NCBI GenBank assembly: GCA_030429735.1
Contig: JAUIET010000006.1
Location: 124,001 to 188,000, forward strand
DNA length: 64,000 nucleotides
Direction: 5' to 3'
Source of the DNA: Gammaproteobacteria bacterium
GTDB lineage: Bacteria; Pseudomonadota; Gammaproteobacteria; Pseudomonadales; JAUIET01
Shown: positions 17,634-26,494 of the stretch, in pieces
Numbering within the stretch: position 1 is the stretch's first letter
Layout: the number at the start of each line of letters is the position of its first letter
The notes under the pieces: generated by a model
Databases searched by the model: none
What the model saw: the letters and a program-made list of their open reading frames with translations, nothing else
What the model was told of the DNA's origin: nothing
Program-made: the position numbers and the translations under genes

Positions 17634-19661
17634 TCAGCCCACTGCATTCAATAGCGTGTCGAATAGCTGTCGCCCAACACTAATAACCTGTGCAGAGGCA
17701 TTGTATGCCTGCTCAAGTTGAATCAAACGAGCCGCCTCTTCATCCAGGTTCACGCCCGTGATTGAATTAAGGGAATTCTGTGTCTGCACGCGCAACGACT
17801 CTGCTGCATCACGGTCAATTTTTGCCTGCCCGACTTGGGAAGCAATATCCTGGACCAGAGAACTGTAGAGATTAGTGAGACTATTGCTTCCTCGATTCAG
17901 CAGGCTCTCGACTTGCAAGCTAACCATTTCGAGAGCATTGCGGTTATCGCCTACTCCAGAACTATTGAAATCAATGTTAAACTCATCCCCTGCAAGCGGT
18001 GCGCCATTGATGGCAACCTGATAACCGCGAAACCCCAGTTCCAACGGATCCGTTGGAAACAACTCATTTTCTGTTCCGGGTACAAAGTTAAGATTTCGCT
18101 GTGGCGGCACCAGATCGGTTGGCGCATTCGGGTTACTGTTATCGAATATCGAATAACTTGTTGGGCTGGTAAAGCGTACCAACAAAGGTGGCGAGATTTC
18201 TTCGGCGGTGGCAAATGTTGGTAGCAGCGCTGTATTGTCGGTGGTTCGAACAGCAATCATGGAACCGGATGAGATAGACCCCGTCCCGGTGTTGTGTACC
18301 ACCGTGCTGGTACGCACGGGCTGCCCCAAAGCAAGCCCTTCTGGGCGCTCTATTTGCAGCGCGAAATCCTGAGCGCCCTTGCGGGTGGGTTGAATCACCA
18401 CTTTATCGCCAATCGTAAAACTGCCGCTCTCCAAGGTGACGTTGAACCCCAGATCGGTGAAAAAAGAATCTGGCAAACTTCCACCAAATACGCCGCTGGC
18501 CACCCGCTCACCGGTACTTTCAACTGCCAAACTGAAGTCCTGGGCGGTGGGGCCGATAAACTCCAGAACGTAGTCTTCGCTGCGCAACTTGCTGACATCA
18601 TTGATGGTTACGCTGAGAATACCATTACTATCTCGATCGTTTTCTCGGCTAGGTAACGCTCTGGCTATGGTTGTTGTCTTTTCATTAATGTCTGCGAATA
18701 GGTTGAGCCCTAGCCTATCGAACAAATCTGTACCAAGTTGCTGCTGCTTGTTTACCGAGTCTGCCAGGCCGATCGCCAATTGGCCAAGAGTATTTTGAGT
18801 AGGCGCAAGCACTTGCTGGCGAATAGTCAGCAACGCACCCAGCGTACCACCATCCAGGCCTGTGCTGATGTCTGTGCCGCCGACCTCCAGATCAACCTCA
18901 CCAGCGCGGGTGGAACTAGGTACCGCATTGATCCGGGTGGCCTGACCACCAAGCACCAGTGACTGGCCTTTGCCAACAAATACGTTGATGGTGTCGCCAT
19001 CTTGGGTCGACGTGCTAACTGCAATCAGCTCTGACAGCTGATTCAGTAAGATATCACGCGTATCCAGTAAATCATTCGGTTCGGCGCCGCCGGCTTGACC
19101 TTTGGCCAGAGTAATTTTTTGGTTGAGCTCCGCGATGCCCTCTGCAATACCATTAATCTGCTGCACTGCCGTGCCGATTTGTTCGTTGATCGACAGCGTC
19201 TGCGATTCTATTTTGTTGTACAAGGTATTGAAGCGGTTTTGCAGATTGCTCGCCTCACCCAGAATCTGTTGTCTGGCGGTAATCGATGCAGGGTCATCAC
19301 TGGCCGCTTGCAAAGACGCGAAAAAGCCTTGCAAACCGCTAGCCAAACCGGCAGATTCGTTTGCCAGCAGCGCTTCAAGCTGACTCACAAAACCGACAAA
19401 CGTTTCGAACTTCGCGTATTGCTCGGTATCTGCGCGAAGCTGATTCGCCAAAAAAGAATCGGAAACGCGCCGAATTTCTGAGGTAATAACACCTGAGCCA
19501 ATAAAGCCACCGGCGCCACGTTGTGGAATCTGCGACGCGTAGATGGCTTCCTGACGGCTATAGCCTTCAACATTCGCGTTGGCGATGTTGTGGCCGGCCG
19601 TCGCAATGCCCGCCTGGCTAGCGAGTAAACCCGAGGTTCCTATTTCAAGCAAATCTGCCAT
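17634..19661 (-). CDS. flgK: Hook-filament junction protein FlgK (HAP1)
   Basis: First hook-filament junction protein, 675 residues. The N-terminal flagellar rod motif (SGLLASQAGIATAGHNIANA, GYSRQE) and the C-terminal segment (NLDEEAARLIQLEQAYNASA) are both conserved; the middle is a variable surface domain. A sigma28-like promoter lies 36-62 bp upstream, in agreement with the separate late-class control of flgKL seen in enterics. Confidence 0.96.
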   Translation of the reverse strand: MADLLEIGTSGLLASQAGIATAGHNIANANVEGYSRQEAIYASQIPQRGAGGFIGSGVITSEIRRVSDSFLANQLRADTEQYAKFETFVGFVSQLEALLANESAGLASGLQGFFASLQAASDDPASITARQQILGEASNLQNRFNTLYNKIESQTLSINEQIGTAVQQINGIAEGIAELNQKITLAKGQAGGAEPNDLLDTRDILLNQLSELIAVSTSTQDGDTINVFVGKGQSLVLGGQATRINAVPSSTRAGEVDLEVGGTDISTGLDGGTLGALLTIRQQVLAPTQNTLGQLAIGLADSVNKQQQLGTDLFDRLGLNLFADINEKTTTIARALPSRENDRDSNGILSVTINDVSKLRSEDYVLEFIGPTAQDFSLAVESTGERVASGVFGGSLPDSFFTDLGFNVTLESGSFTIGDKVVIQPTRKGAQDFALQIERPEGLALGQPVRTSTVVHNTGTGSISSGSMIAVRTTDNTALLPTFATAEEISPPLLVRFTSPTSYSIFDNSNPNAPTDLVPPQRNLNFVPGTENELFPTDPLELGFRGYQVAINGAPLAGDEFNIDFNSSGVGDNRNALEMVSLQVESLLNRGSNSLTNLYSSLVQDIASQVGQAKIDRDAAESLRVQTQNSLNSITGVNLDEEAARLIQLEQAYNASAQVISVGRQLFDTLLNAVG

Positions 19662-19696
19662 GCATTCCTACCTGCGCTGCATCCGTGACAGGCATC

Positions 19697-19723
19697 ACAT
19701 CGGCGTGTTGCCGATTGCCCATA
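19697..19723 (-). promoter_or_regulatory. Possible sigma28 promoter of flgKL
   Basis: Minus strand: TATG (19723-19720), 15 bases, then GCCGATGT (19704-19697). The -10 matches 6 of 8 consensus bases; the -35 matches only TA. Weak on its own, but its place between flgJ and flgK suits the late-class expression of flgKL. Confidence 0.4.
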
Positions 19724-19728
19724 CCTTA

Positions 19729-20730
19729 CTATTGGCTATCGACCGACCGAAGCGCTTCCTGAAGTGTATTACCGTGTAAAATTGTGTTTAATTTGTTCGC
19801 GTAGTGCGGATCTGTGGCATAGCCCGCATCCTGAAGCTCCTTCCAGAACTGCCCTATGTTATCCACCGCATCAACCGCTTTTTGGTAGCGTGGACTGTTT
19901 TGCAGCAGCTGAACAAAGTCCATTGCACTCTGCGCGAAGGAGTCATAGATACGAAAGCTCTCGTATTTGCGTTTTGCAACGCCATTCTCATATTCCACCG
20001 TGGGTACCGTGGCGGCACCGCCCGTCCAGCCACCGCTCGCTTTTATTCCGAACAGGTTAAACGACGAACTGCCATCAGTTCGTTCAATAAAGTGTTTACC
20101 CCAGCCGGTCTCGAGCGCCGCCTGTGCAAGCAGCGCTTTTGGATCCAGGCCCAATCTGTCCGCCGCTTCTCTCATCGACGGGAGCAAAGTGTCTACAAAC
20201 TCCTTCGGTGAGGTAAACACCTGTTTTATGTCTTCAGGTATCAGGCGCCCAAGTGATTGCAGGCTGATCGGTGACTCAGCATTGGGCTGTCCTTTACTAT
20301 TACCCCGCTCGACAGTCAGTACCATTGCACGTCGTTGCTCAGGACTGAATTTCAATTCAGCATCACGGTTTTGAACACCGGCTGGGCGGGCGAACTGCTG
20401 CTGCATTTGCCGAAATAAAACGTCTGCCAGACCAATGCCATTACCTGCTGTCAGGTTCAAACTGAGCTGATTGTCGTACATCTGCTGATGCATATCAGAC
20501 TCAAAGCTATTGAACAAACCGTCTTTGGCAAACACCTGGTTTGCCGCGCGCATGCTTTTCAGCATCATGTTGACGAACATCGATTCGAATTGCTGCGCAA
20601 CATTGCGCAGTGCGTCGTCGCCGTCGATCCGACCCTGCTGTTTGATGGCGTTCAAACCTTTTAGATCGGTGAATACCTGCGCATCAGCGAGCGGCAAGCG
20701 GGATGCCATTGTCGTGTTGCCGTCGAACAT
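19729..20730 (-). CDS. flgJ: Bifunctional rod assembly protein / peptidoglycan hydrolase FlgJ
   Basis: Periplasmic protein of 333 residues. The N-terminal rod-binding domain (about 38-110, AQQFESMFVNMMLKSMRAA) caps the growing rod. A linker follows, then the C-terminal glucosaminidase domain (about 180-330) with the probable catalytic Glu in AALETGWGKHF, which cuts a hole in the cell wall. This two-domain form is the beta/gammaproteobacterial type. Its ATG overlaps the flgI stop by one base. No signal peptide, as expected because FlgJ is exported through the flagellar apparatus. Confidence 0.95.
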   Translation of the reverse strand: MFDGNTTMASRLPLADAQVFTDLKGLNAIKQQGRIDGDDALRNVAQQFESMFVNMMLKSMRAANQVFAKDGLFNSFESDMHQQMYDNQLSLNLTAGNGIGLADVLFRQMQQQFARPAGVQNRDAELKFSPEQRRAMVLTVERGNSKGQPNAESPISLQSLGRLIPEDIKQVFTSPKEFVDTLLPSMREAADRLGLDPKALLAQAALETGWGKHFIERTDGSSSFNLFGIKASGGWTGGAATVPTVEYENGVAKRKYESFRIYDSFAQSAMDFVQLLQNSPRYQKAVDAVDNIGQFWKELQDAGYATDPHYANKLNTILHGNTLQEALRSVDSQ

Positions 20731-21830
20731 CAGATAACGATCAGGTTGGCACGCAAGGCACCCGCCTGCTTCATGGCTTCCAAAATAGCCATCAGATCGC
20801 CAGGGGCGGCACCCACCAGATTAACAGCACGAACTATATCGTCCAACGAGGTACCGGCTTGAAACTTGAACATCCGGCTGCCTTCTTCGTCCACGTCCAC
20901 CTGTGTATCGGGCAATACCACGGTTTGCCCCTCCGACAATGGCGCGGGCTGGCTGACATTAGCACCCTCCGAGATGGTCACGGTCAAGCTGCCATGGCTC
21001 ACGGCTACCGGCGTAACACGCACATTATTACCGACCACAATCGTGCCTGTGCGCGAATTAATAATGACCCGTGCGGCTTCACTGCCGGGTTTGACTTCCA
21101 TGTTCTCCAGCATGGCCATATACGTGACCCGATCATCCACTTCCGTGGGTGCGGTCACCTGAACCGAACCTGCGTCAAGCGCGCGGGCAACTTCAGGCCC
21201 CAACACGTCATTAATTTTCTCAGCCACTCTTTTGGCGGTTGTAAAATCCGCACGCCGTAGATTAAAGATCAAGTGGTTGTTCATAGCGAACGCATTGGGC
21301 ACTTCTCGTTCCACCAGCGCGCCATTCGGTATGCGGCCAACACTGGGCACATTTACCGTTATTTTTGAACCATCCGCGCCTTCAACACCGAACCCGCCAA
21401 CCACAAGGTTACCCTGTGCCACAGCATAGATTTTTCCATCCGCGCCTTTCAGCGGCGTCATTAGCAAACTTCCTCCTCGCAAACTCTTCGAGTTGCCAAT
21501 GGATGAAATGGTGACGTCTATGCCTTGTCCTGGCTTGGCAAAAGGCGGTAATTCGGCATGCACTGCCACCGCGGCTACATTCTTTAATTGCAGGTTGGTG
21601 CCTTGCGGCAGGGTAACCCCGAATTGCTTCAGCATGCTGTTGAAGGATTGCGTGGTAAACGGCGTTTGAGTTGTTTGGTCGCCTGTGCCATCTAGGCCAA
21701 CAACAAGTCCATAGCCCACCAACGGATTGGAACGCACGCCCGCCAGGCTGGCAATGTCTTTTAGACGCTCAGCCTGGGCAAGACAACTGCACGCCAAGAC
21801 GAAGCAGGCAAAACTAATTCTAATTATCAT
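20730..21830 (-). CDS. flgI: Flagellar P-ring protein FlgI
   Basis: Periplasmic P-ring subunit around the rod in the peptidoglycan layer, 366 residues. It has a Sec signal peptide ([20 protein letters not shown], cleavage before ERLKDI). Family signatures include [16 protein letters not shown] near the N-terminus, and the mid-region [15 protein letters not shown] is intact. Preceded by flgH (19 bp) and overlapping flgJ by one base. Confidence 0.97.
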   Translation of the reverse strand: MIIRISFACFVLACSCLAQAERLKDIASLAGVRSNPLVGYGLVVGLDGTGDQTTQTPFTTQSFNSMLKQFGVTLPQGTNLQLKNVAAVAVHAELPPFAKPGQGIDVTISSIGNSKSLRGGSLLMTPLKGADGKIYAVAQGNLVVGGFGVEGADGSKITVNVPSVGRIPNGALVEREVPNAFAMNNHLIFNLRRADFTTAKRVAEKINDVLGPEVARALDAGSVQVTAPTEVDDRVTYMAMLENMEVKPGSEAARVIINSRTGTIVVGNNVRVTPVAVSHGSLTVTISEGANVSQPAPLSEGQTVVLPDTQVDVDEEGSRMFKFQAGTSLDDIVRAVNLVGAAPGDLMAILEAMKQAGALRANLIVI

Positions 21831-21849
21831 ATCCGTGCATCTTCAGGCA

Positions 21850-22536
21850 TTAAAATGGCCAGATCGGGTTATTGAAAAAACGTGAAATCCAACTCAGCTT
21901 ATTGGAATCTGCCAGTTCACCGCGCCCGCTGTAACTAATGTGGGCATCGGCAAGCTTGGTGGACACGATGCTGTTGTTGGAATCGATATCTTCCGGTCGA
22001 ATCAGACCGCGCACGCGAATGAATTCATCACCGCGATTCAGCGTTAACCACTTTTCACCCTGAACACGCAGCAGACCGTTGGGCAACACCTCGGCCACAC
22101 TCACTGTGATGTTGCCGTCCAGGCGATTGCTCTGATCACTTTTTGCAGAGCCACCAAAATCGCGTTGCTGTGAGATGCCTGTTTCCAGACTGTAAGTACC
22201 GGCCGATACCGTAGAGCCCAAAATGGTGGGCTCATTGAAAGTGATATCATTTTCCTTTTTGATTTCGGTGTCGGCAGACTTGCTGGACGTAGTGCGTTCC
22301 TGCAGCTGAATAGTGACTATGTCACCAACACGACTGGCTCTACGATCCGAGAACAGCGACAATCCATAATCCGGCTGATAGATACCACCGGCATTGGGTG
22401 GAGGTGCGCGCATATCTTCCGGGCTGACCGCGCCGTAGCCGGAATCTCCCGGCGAAGGCGGCAAAATCACCGTACATGCACCCAGGCCAAGGCTTAGTGC
22501 CAGGCAAATTAGCCGATTACAGGTTCTGACTAACAT
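21850..22536 (-). CDS. flgH: Flagellar L-ring lipoprotein FlgH
   Basis: Outer-membrane L-ring lipoprotein, 228 residues. The lipobox is LGAC, with the lipidated Cys near residue 21, after a hydrophobic signal. Conserved parts are LFSDRRASRVGDIVTIQL, GNITVSVAEVLPNGLLRV and the C-terminal RPEDI...SYSGRGEL. The gene overlaps the end of flgG by 20 bp, indicating translational coupling. Confidence 0.96.
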   Translation of the reverse strand: MLVRTCNRLICLALSLGLGACTVILPPSPGDSGYGAVSPEDMRAPPPNAGGIYQPDYGLSLFSDRRASRVGDIVTIQLQERTTSSKSADTEIKKENDITFNEPTILGSTVSAGTYSLETGISQQRDFGGSAKSDQSNRLDGNITVSVAEVLPNGLLRVQGEKWLTLNRGDEFIRVRGLIRPEDIDSNNSIVSTKLADAHISYSGRGELADSNKLSWISRFFNNPIWPF

Positions 22537-23302
22537 ACTGCAACATCTGATCAGCGGTTGATATGACCTTTGAATTCATTTCATAGGCTCGTTGCGTGGT
22601 GATCATATTCACCAGTTCTTCAACCACATCGACATTAGAGCTTTCCAGTGAGCCTTGCTGCAGTTGACCAGCGCCTTCGGTACCCGGAGTCAATGTTTGC
22701 GGTGTACCACTGGCGGCAGTTTCCTGAAAAAGGTTTGCACCAATCGCTTCCAGGCCGGCTGGATTTATAAAATCGGTTAACTGCAGGCTGCCAATCTGGG
22801 TTCCGCCTGGGCTACCGGGCTGCACAACGGAAACAGTGCCGTCGGTGCCAATCGTGACCGACCGGGCGTCATCAGGAATGGTAATCCCGGGCTGTAGCTC
22901 CAGACCACCCGCGGTGACCAACTGGCCTTCCGCGCTAACGTGCAATTGCCCGTTTCTCGTATAGGCCGGTGTGCCGTCCGGCATGGCCACTTCAAAAAAA
23001 CCACGGCCATCTATTGCCACGTCCATTGCTTGCTCAGTGACCTGAATACTGCCATTGGTAAACTGTTTTTGTGTACCCACCACTCTAACACCTGTACCAA
23101 GCTGCAAGCCCGCGGGCAGTTCGCTCACTTCCGACGATTGGCCGCCCGGTTGGCGCTGAATTTGATACAACAGATCTTCGAACACCGCGCGATCACGTTT
23201 AAAACCTATAGTGGCCGCGTTTGCCAGGTTGTTCGAGATGGTTGTTAACTGCGTATCTTGCGCATTTAACCCTGTTTTACTTGCCCATAACGCTTGATGC
23301 AT
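22517..23302 (-). CDS. flgG: Distal rod protein FlgG
   Basis: Main distal-rod subunit, 261 residues, the usual size. The flagellar rod N-terminus (LWASKTGLNAQDTQLTTISN) and C-terminus (NVDVVEELVNMITTQRAYEM) are intact, as is the middle signature AMDVAIDGRGFFEV. Third from the promoter in flgF-G-H order; it follows flgF by 39 bp. Confidence 0.97.
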   Translation of the reverse strand: MHQALWASKTGLNAQDTQLTTISNNLANAATIGFKRDRAVFEDLLYQIQRQPGGQSSEVSELPAGLQLGTGVRVVGTQKQFTNGSIQVTEQAMDVAIDGRGFFEVAMPDGTPAYTRNGQLHVSAEGQLVTAGGLELQPGITIPDDARSVTIGTDGTVSVVQPGSPGGTQIGSLQLTDFINPAGLEAIGANLFQETAASGTPQTLTPGTEGAGQLQQGSLESSNVDVVEELVNMITTQRAYEMNSKVISTADQMLQYVSQNL

Positions 23303-23341
23303 GTTGCTACTTCCTGTTCATTCTTATTGGCGTATCATTAT

Positions 23342-24085
23342 CTAACTGGTGGACAGCAGGCGGCTCGCCGCTTCCGTTGTCGAATCAACCGTGGTCAGTA
23401 CTTTGAGTTGAAGTTCGAACTGGCGAGACAGAGACAGAACTTCTGTCATTGCTTCAACCGCGTTTACGTTACTGGTCTCTAAATTTCCCGAAACCACACT
23501 GAGCGTTGGATCGACAGCTAATGGCGCACCATCGCGCGCCTCGAACAATCCATCTTCACGTTTCTTTAGAGCCTGCCCTTCAGCAGAGACCAGGCGAATA
23601 CGATCCACGGTACTTAGTGTTTCAGGTCCCTGGCCCAGCGATCGAACTGATATTCCGCCGTCTTTACCGATCTCTATTTTTTCAGCAGGAGGGATGGCGA
23701 TAGGACCACCATTGCCAAGTACTAACAGCCCTTCACGGGTAGTTAGCTGGCCGAGTGTGTTGATGTGTAAGTCACCTGCACGCGTATAGGCTTCGCTGCC
23801 ATCCTTGGCTATCACGGCAATAAATCCATTGCCTTCAATCGCAACATCAAGGTCGCGACCTGTTTCCTGCAAAGCCCCAGCACTGAAATCCGTTTCGTTC
23901 GCAAGCATGGTCGTTGTGACACGACTGTTTTGCGTACCATCCGCATGTACGTAACGACTTTGGGCTGCCGCAAAATCCTTCCTGAAACCCACCGTACTGA
24001 CATTTGCCAAATTATTGGCATGCACAGTCTGTGCGTCCATGGTTTGCCGCGCCCCGGCCATTACCGTGTAGATAGCTCTGTCCAT
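23342..24085 (-). CDS. flgF: Proximal rod protein FlgF
   Basis: Proximal rod subunit, 247 residues. The N-terminus is MDRAIYTVMAGARQTMDAQT and the C-terminus has the conserved NVNAVEAMTEVLSLSRQFEL. It is the first gene of flgFGHIJKL and follows a sigma54 promoter and an unusually long leader (about 300 nt) packed with GGA hairpins; the ribosome-binding site is the GGCGGGAC about 6-13 bases before the ATG. Confidence 0.96.
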   Translation of the reverse strand: MDRAIYTVMAGARQTMDAQTVHANNLANVSTVGFRKDFAAAQSRYVHADGTQNSRVTTTMLANETDFSAGALQETGRDLDVAIEGNGFIAVIAKDGSEAYTRAGDLHINTLGQLTTREGLLVLGNGGPIAIPPAEKIEIGKDGGISVRSLGQGPETLSTVDRIRLVSAEGQALKKREDGLFEARDGAPLAVDPTLSVVSGNLETSNVNAVEAMTEVLSLSRQFELQLKVLTTVDSTTEAASRLLSTS

Positions 24086-24100
24086 ATCAGCGTCCCGCCC

Positions 24101-24398
24101 TAAAACAGGACACGTCTGCGCCGGGCGTCCTTAGCACTAACGCCAGCCATCCATGGCCGGAGTCAGTGGATAATACCCATTCACATCCTGTGAATGTCGA
24201 AGCGTCCTGCTTCTGCAATGCCAGCATCCCTACTGGCGGAGTCGTCCATCCGTGAACGAAAAACGGCACTTCCTGTACCGGGTGGTTCTTCCTTGAACCG
24301 AACCATCGCATCCTGCGACGGTTTTTTGTTGCAACACATCCTGTGTTGCTTATTATGTCGCCATCCATGACGTTTTTTTGGCGGCTATTGCCAGCCTG
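24101..24398 (-). ncRNA. CsrB/RsmZ-like GGA-hairpin array in the flgF operon leader
   Basis: On the minus strand this leader has eleven GGA motifs in 247 nt (plus-strand TCC at 24128, 24150, 24186, 24205, 24227, 24249, 24271, 24290, 24311, 24339 and 24364). Five match CAGGA(U/C/A)G and nearly all sit in small hairpin loops. The best examples are GCAACACAGGATGTGTTGC (24331-24349), an 8-bp stem; CATTCACA/TGTGAATG around GGA (24178-24196); GAAGC-AGGAC-GCTTC (24199-24213); GGTAC-AGGAA-GTGCC (24265-24279); and GGTTC-AAGGAA-GAACC (24284-24299). One (24125-24143) has GGA in a bulge. This is the CsrA/RsmA-sequestering design. The transcript would start near 24398 from the sigma54 promoter; a CATAAT -10-like box (24357-24352) could give a shorter RNA. 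A weak stem followed by TGTTTT (24130-24101) could end it before flgF. No coding frame is credible. Free RNA versus leader sponge is undecided. Confidence 0.75.
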
Positions 24399-24408
24399 CA
24401 AGTAATGT

Positions 24409-24424
24409 TGCAAGGACAATGCCA
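24409..24424 (-). promoter_or_regulatory. sigma54 promoter of flgFGHIJKL
   Basis: Minus strand TGGCATTGTCCTTGCA: GG and GC are exactly 10 bases apart, close to TGGCAC-N5-TTGCA. The -24 element lies in one arm of a 9-bp inverted repeat (AATGCCAAA 24418-24426 with TTTGGCATT 24455-24463). Predicted start is near 24398, about 313 nt before the flgF ATG, so all GGA hairpins are in the transcript. It splits the hook/rod cluster into flgBCDE and flgF-L units, as in Pseudomonas. Confidence 0.8.
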
Positions 24425-24507
24425 AACTGAAACAGTTTTTTGAAAAAGTTAAAATTTGGCATTTCGTAGTCATGATGATTCGCCCAAACGTTAGATTGTT
24501 ATTGTTA

Positions 24508-26436
24508 TTAACGCAGGTTGATAATGGTCTGAGTGACCGAATCAGCGGTTTCAATCGTTTTGGCATTGGCCTGGAAGTTGCGCTGCGCAAGAATCAGATT
24601 CACCAATTGTTCCGTCAAATCGACATTGGAATCTTCAAGCGCTCCCGCCTGAATAGCACCAAATTGCCCGGCGCCTGGCAGACCAATGATCGGCTGACCA
24701 GACACAATTGAATCGCCCCAAACGGAATCACCAATTGGTGTTAATCCGCCTATGTTCGGGAAACTCGCCAATTGCAATTGACCCAGGCTTTGCGTTTCGC
24801 CGTTTGAATAGCGCGCAAAAATGCTCCCAGTTTCTGCAACCTCAACACCCGTCAGACTACCTTTAGCAAAACCGTTCTGGTTTAAGGAGCTGACAGAAAA
24901 CGCGCCGCCAAAGGCTGTGGCACTGGTCACATCAATCAGAAAGTTTGAACTTGTTGCAGGTTCAGGAATCGGCAGTACGGCCGGGCTTTGAGGGCCCAAT
25001 GCCCCATTAGGGTTTCCGTTGGCATCTCTTGGAATCCAGTTGTCGATAACAATGTCAGCGGAGCCAGCCGCGTCAAACGAGCCATCCGCGTTGAACCGGA
25101 GCTCGAAGACAGCTTCAGCGGGGTTCCCTGTATTATCCAATTGCCCAACATTGCGCCCATCAATTTGAACGACCGTATTCCAAAGCGTGCCTTCTGGCTC
25201 ACCATCTCGGTTTTCGATTCTGTAAAAGTATTGCACTACGTTGTGCGAAATACCTTCAGTATCAAAGATCGTGAACGAAGTAACCGAGTTGTAGGAGTTG
25301 GGATTATCAGGGTCAAAGCTGTTCGCTGCCACGTTGGCAATGGGCGTCAGCGTATTGAAAACGTTCGACGTAGCCGGATTGTCCAAAGCATCAGGATCGT
25401 CGGTCACAATTTTTATCAAGCCACCGACAGTCGCCTGCTGCTGCCCCGGAACACTTTCATCGATGGTAACGGTCGGTCCAATTGGATTGCTCTGGTCATC
25501 CAAACCTTGAACCGTTATTTGCCGACCACTGCCTACAGATGCACCCACATCGAACACCAGGTCAGCACCGGTCGATGCCAACACTTCGATGTTGCCACCA
25601 ACAACGGTTGCGCTTAAGCCACTGGCCAGATTGATATTGGTGGCAAGCTCATTGATATCAGCGCCTGAATAAGTAGAGCCATTAATCAGCAATTCATTGG
25701 CGTTCACTGGGAATGTTGGCGCCGTCAGTAGAACCCTTGTCTCAGCAGTGGCATTCAGGCCCTGCAGTGATGTGAACTCACCTGCTATTTGTACTGCGGA
25801 CAAATTGTCGGCTGAAGGGATGTTCTGTGTCACACCCTGGTAGTCGACAGTACCCGCGGTATATCCATTACCAACACCAAGCTGCGCAATTTGTACTCCA
25901 GCGCCCTGCGTGGTAATCGTCGACGTTCTTCTTTCCAGAATTTCTGCACCGGCATCAAGGTTAAAGGTCTCATTGACTCTTGTTGTTGGTCGCGGAGCAA
26001 TATCGCCAGTATTCAGGAGCAGGTCAGTTGCTTCCCCGGAGATTGTGCCATCTTCATCCGCAAGCAGACCCTGCAGGCGCATACCGGCATTGTTGACGAT
26101 AAACCCATCCTTATCGATGCTAAATATTCCGGCACGTGTGTAAGCAGGTGCGCCATCGTCCTCCAATACGAAGAAACCGCCGCCATTGATCGCCAGATCA
26201 AGCGCGTTGTCAGTAAAACTGATCGTACCCTGCCCGAACTGTTGCGAAACTTGCTGCACAACCACACCACTGCCCACACCGTTGCCACCACTAACAAAGG
26301 AGGCCGCGTAGATGTCTGCAAATTCGGCGCGAGACTCCTTGAAACCAGTGGTCGCCGAGTTGGCGATGTTATTACCGGTTATTTCCAGTTCGGTTGACGC
26401 GGCACGCAGGCCGCTGAGAGCTGTATTAAAAGGCAT
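24508..26436 (-). CDS. flgE: Flagellar hook protein FlgE
   Basis: Structural subunit of the hook, 642 residues, long for the family (about 400 in enterics) because of an expanded variable middle (about 150-480). The N-terminus MPFNTALSGLRAASTELEIT, the ALDLAINGGGFFVLE signature and the C-terminus NVDLTEQLVNLILAQRNFQA are conserved. Last gene of the flgBCDE unit; the 422-bp gap to flgF contains the next promoter and the CsrB-like array. Confidence 0.96.
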   Translation of the reverse strand: MPFNTALSGLRAASTELEITGNNIANSATTGFKESRAEFADIYAASFVSGGNGVGSGVVVQQVSQQFGQGTISFTDNALDLAINGGGFFVLEDDGAPAYTRAGIFSIDKDGFIVNNAGMRLQGLLADEDGTISGEATDLLLNTGDIAPRPTTRVNETFNLDAGAEILERRTSTITTQGAGVQIAQLGVGNGYTAGTVDYQGVTQNIPSADNLSAVQIAGEFTSLQGLNATAETRVLLTAPTFPVNANELLINGSTYSGADINELATNINLASGLSATVVGGNIEVLASTGADLVFDVGASVGSGRQITVQGLDDQSNPIGPTVTIDESVPGQQQATVGGLIKIVTDDPDALDNPATSNVFNTLTPIANVAANSFDPDNPNSYNSVTSFTIFDTEGISHNVVQYFYRIENRDGEPEGTLWNTVVQIDGRNVGQLDNTGNPAEAVFELRFNADGSFDAAGSADIVIDNWIPRDANGNPNGALGPQSPAVLPIPEPATSSNFLIDVTSATAFGGAFSVSSLNQNGFAKGSLTGVEVAETGSIFARYSNGETQSLGQLQLASFPNIGGLTPIGDSVWGDSIVSGQPIIGLPGAGQFGAIQAGALEDSNVDLTEQLVNLILAQRNFQANAKTIETADSVTQTIINLR

Positions 26437-26494
26437 TGCTTTCTCCTGTTCCTTTTACGACTTCTTACTTCCGTTTAACACTGAGATCAGTGCG

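Noticed and set aside
18294-18656. Plus-strand reading frames inside flgK
   Set aside because: Out-of-frame shadows of flgK with no ribosome-binding site or family pattern.
24121-24372. CRISPR array or tandem repeat
   Set aside because: Stem sequences differ between hairpins; only the GGA loop is shared. There is no constant repeat length or spacer pattern.
24300-24380. Plus-strand intrinsic terminators (hairpins followed by T6 and T7)
   Set aside because: They would need a plus-strand transcript, but genes on both sides are on the minus strand. The stems are the same GGA hairpins, and the T-runs read as A-runs on the transcribed strand. An antisense RNA is not excluded but is less supported.
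24087-24590. Minus-strand reading frame over the flgE-flgF gap (167 codons)
   Set aside because: It overlaps the end of flgE in another frame, has no ribosome-binding site or family pattern, and its content is explained by the GGA hairpin array.
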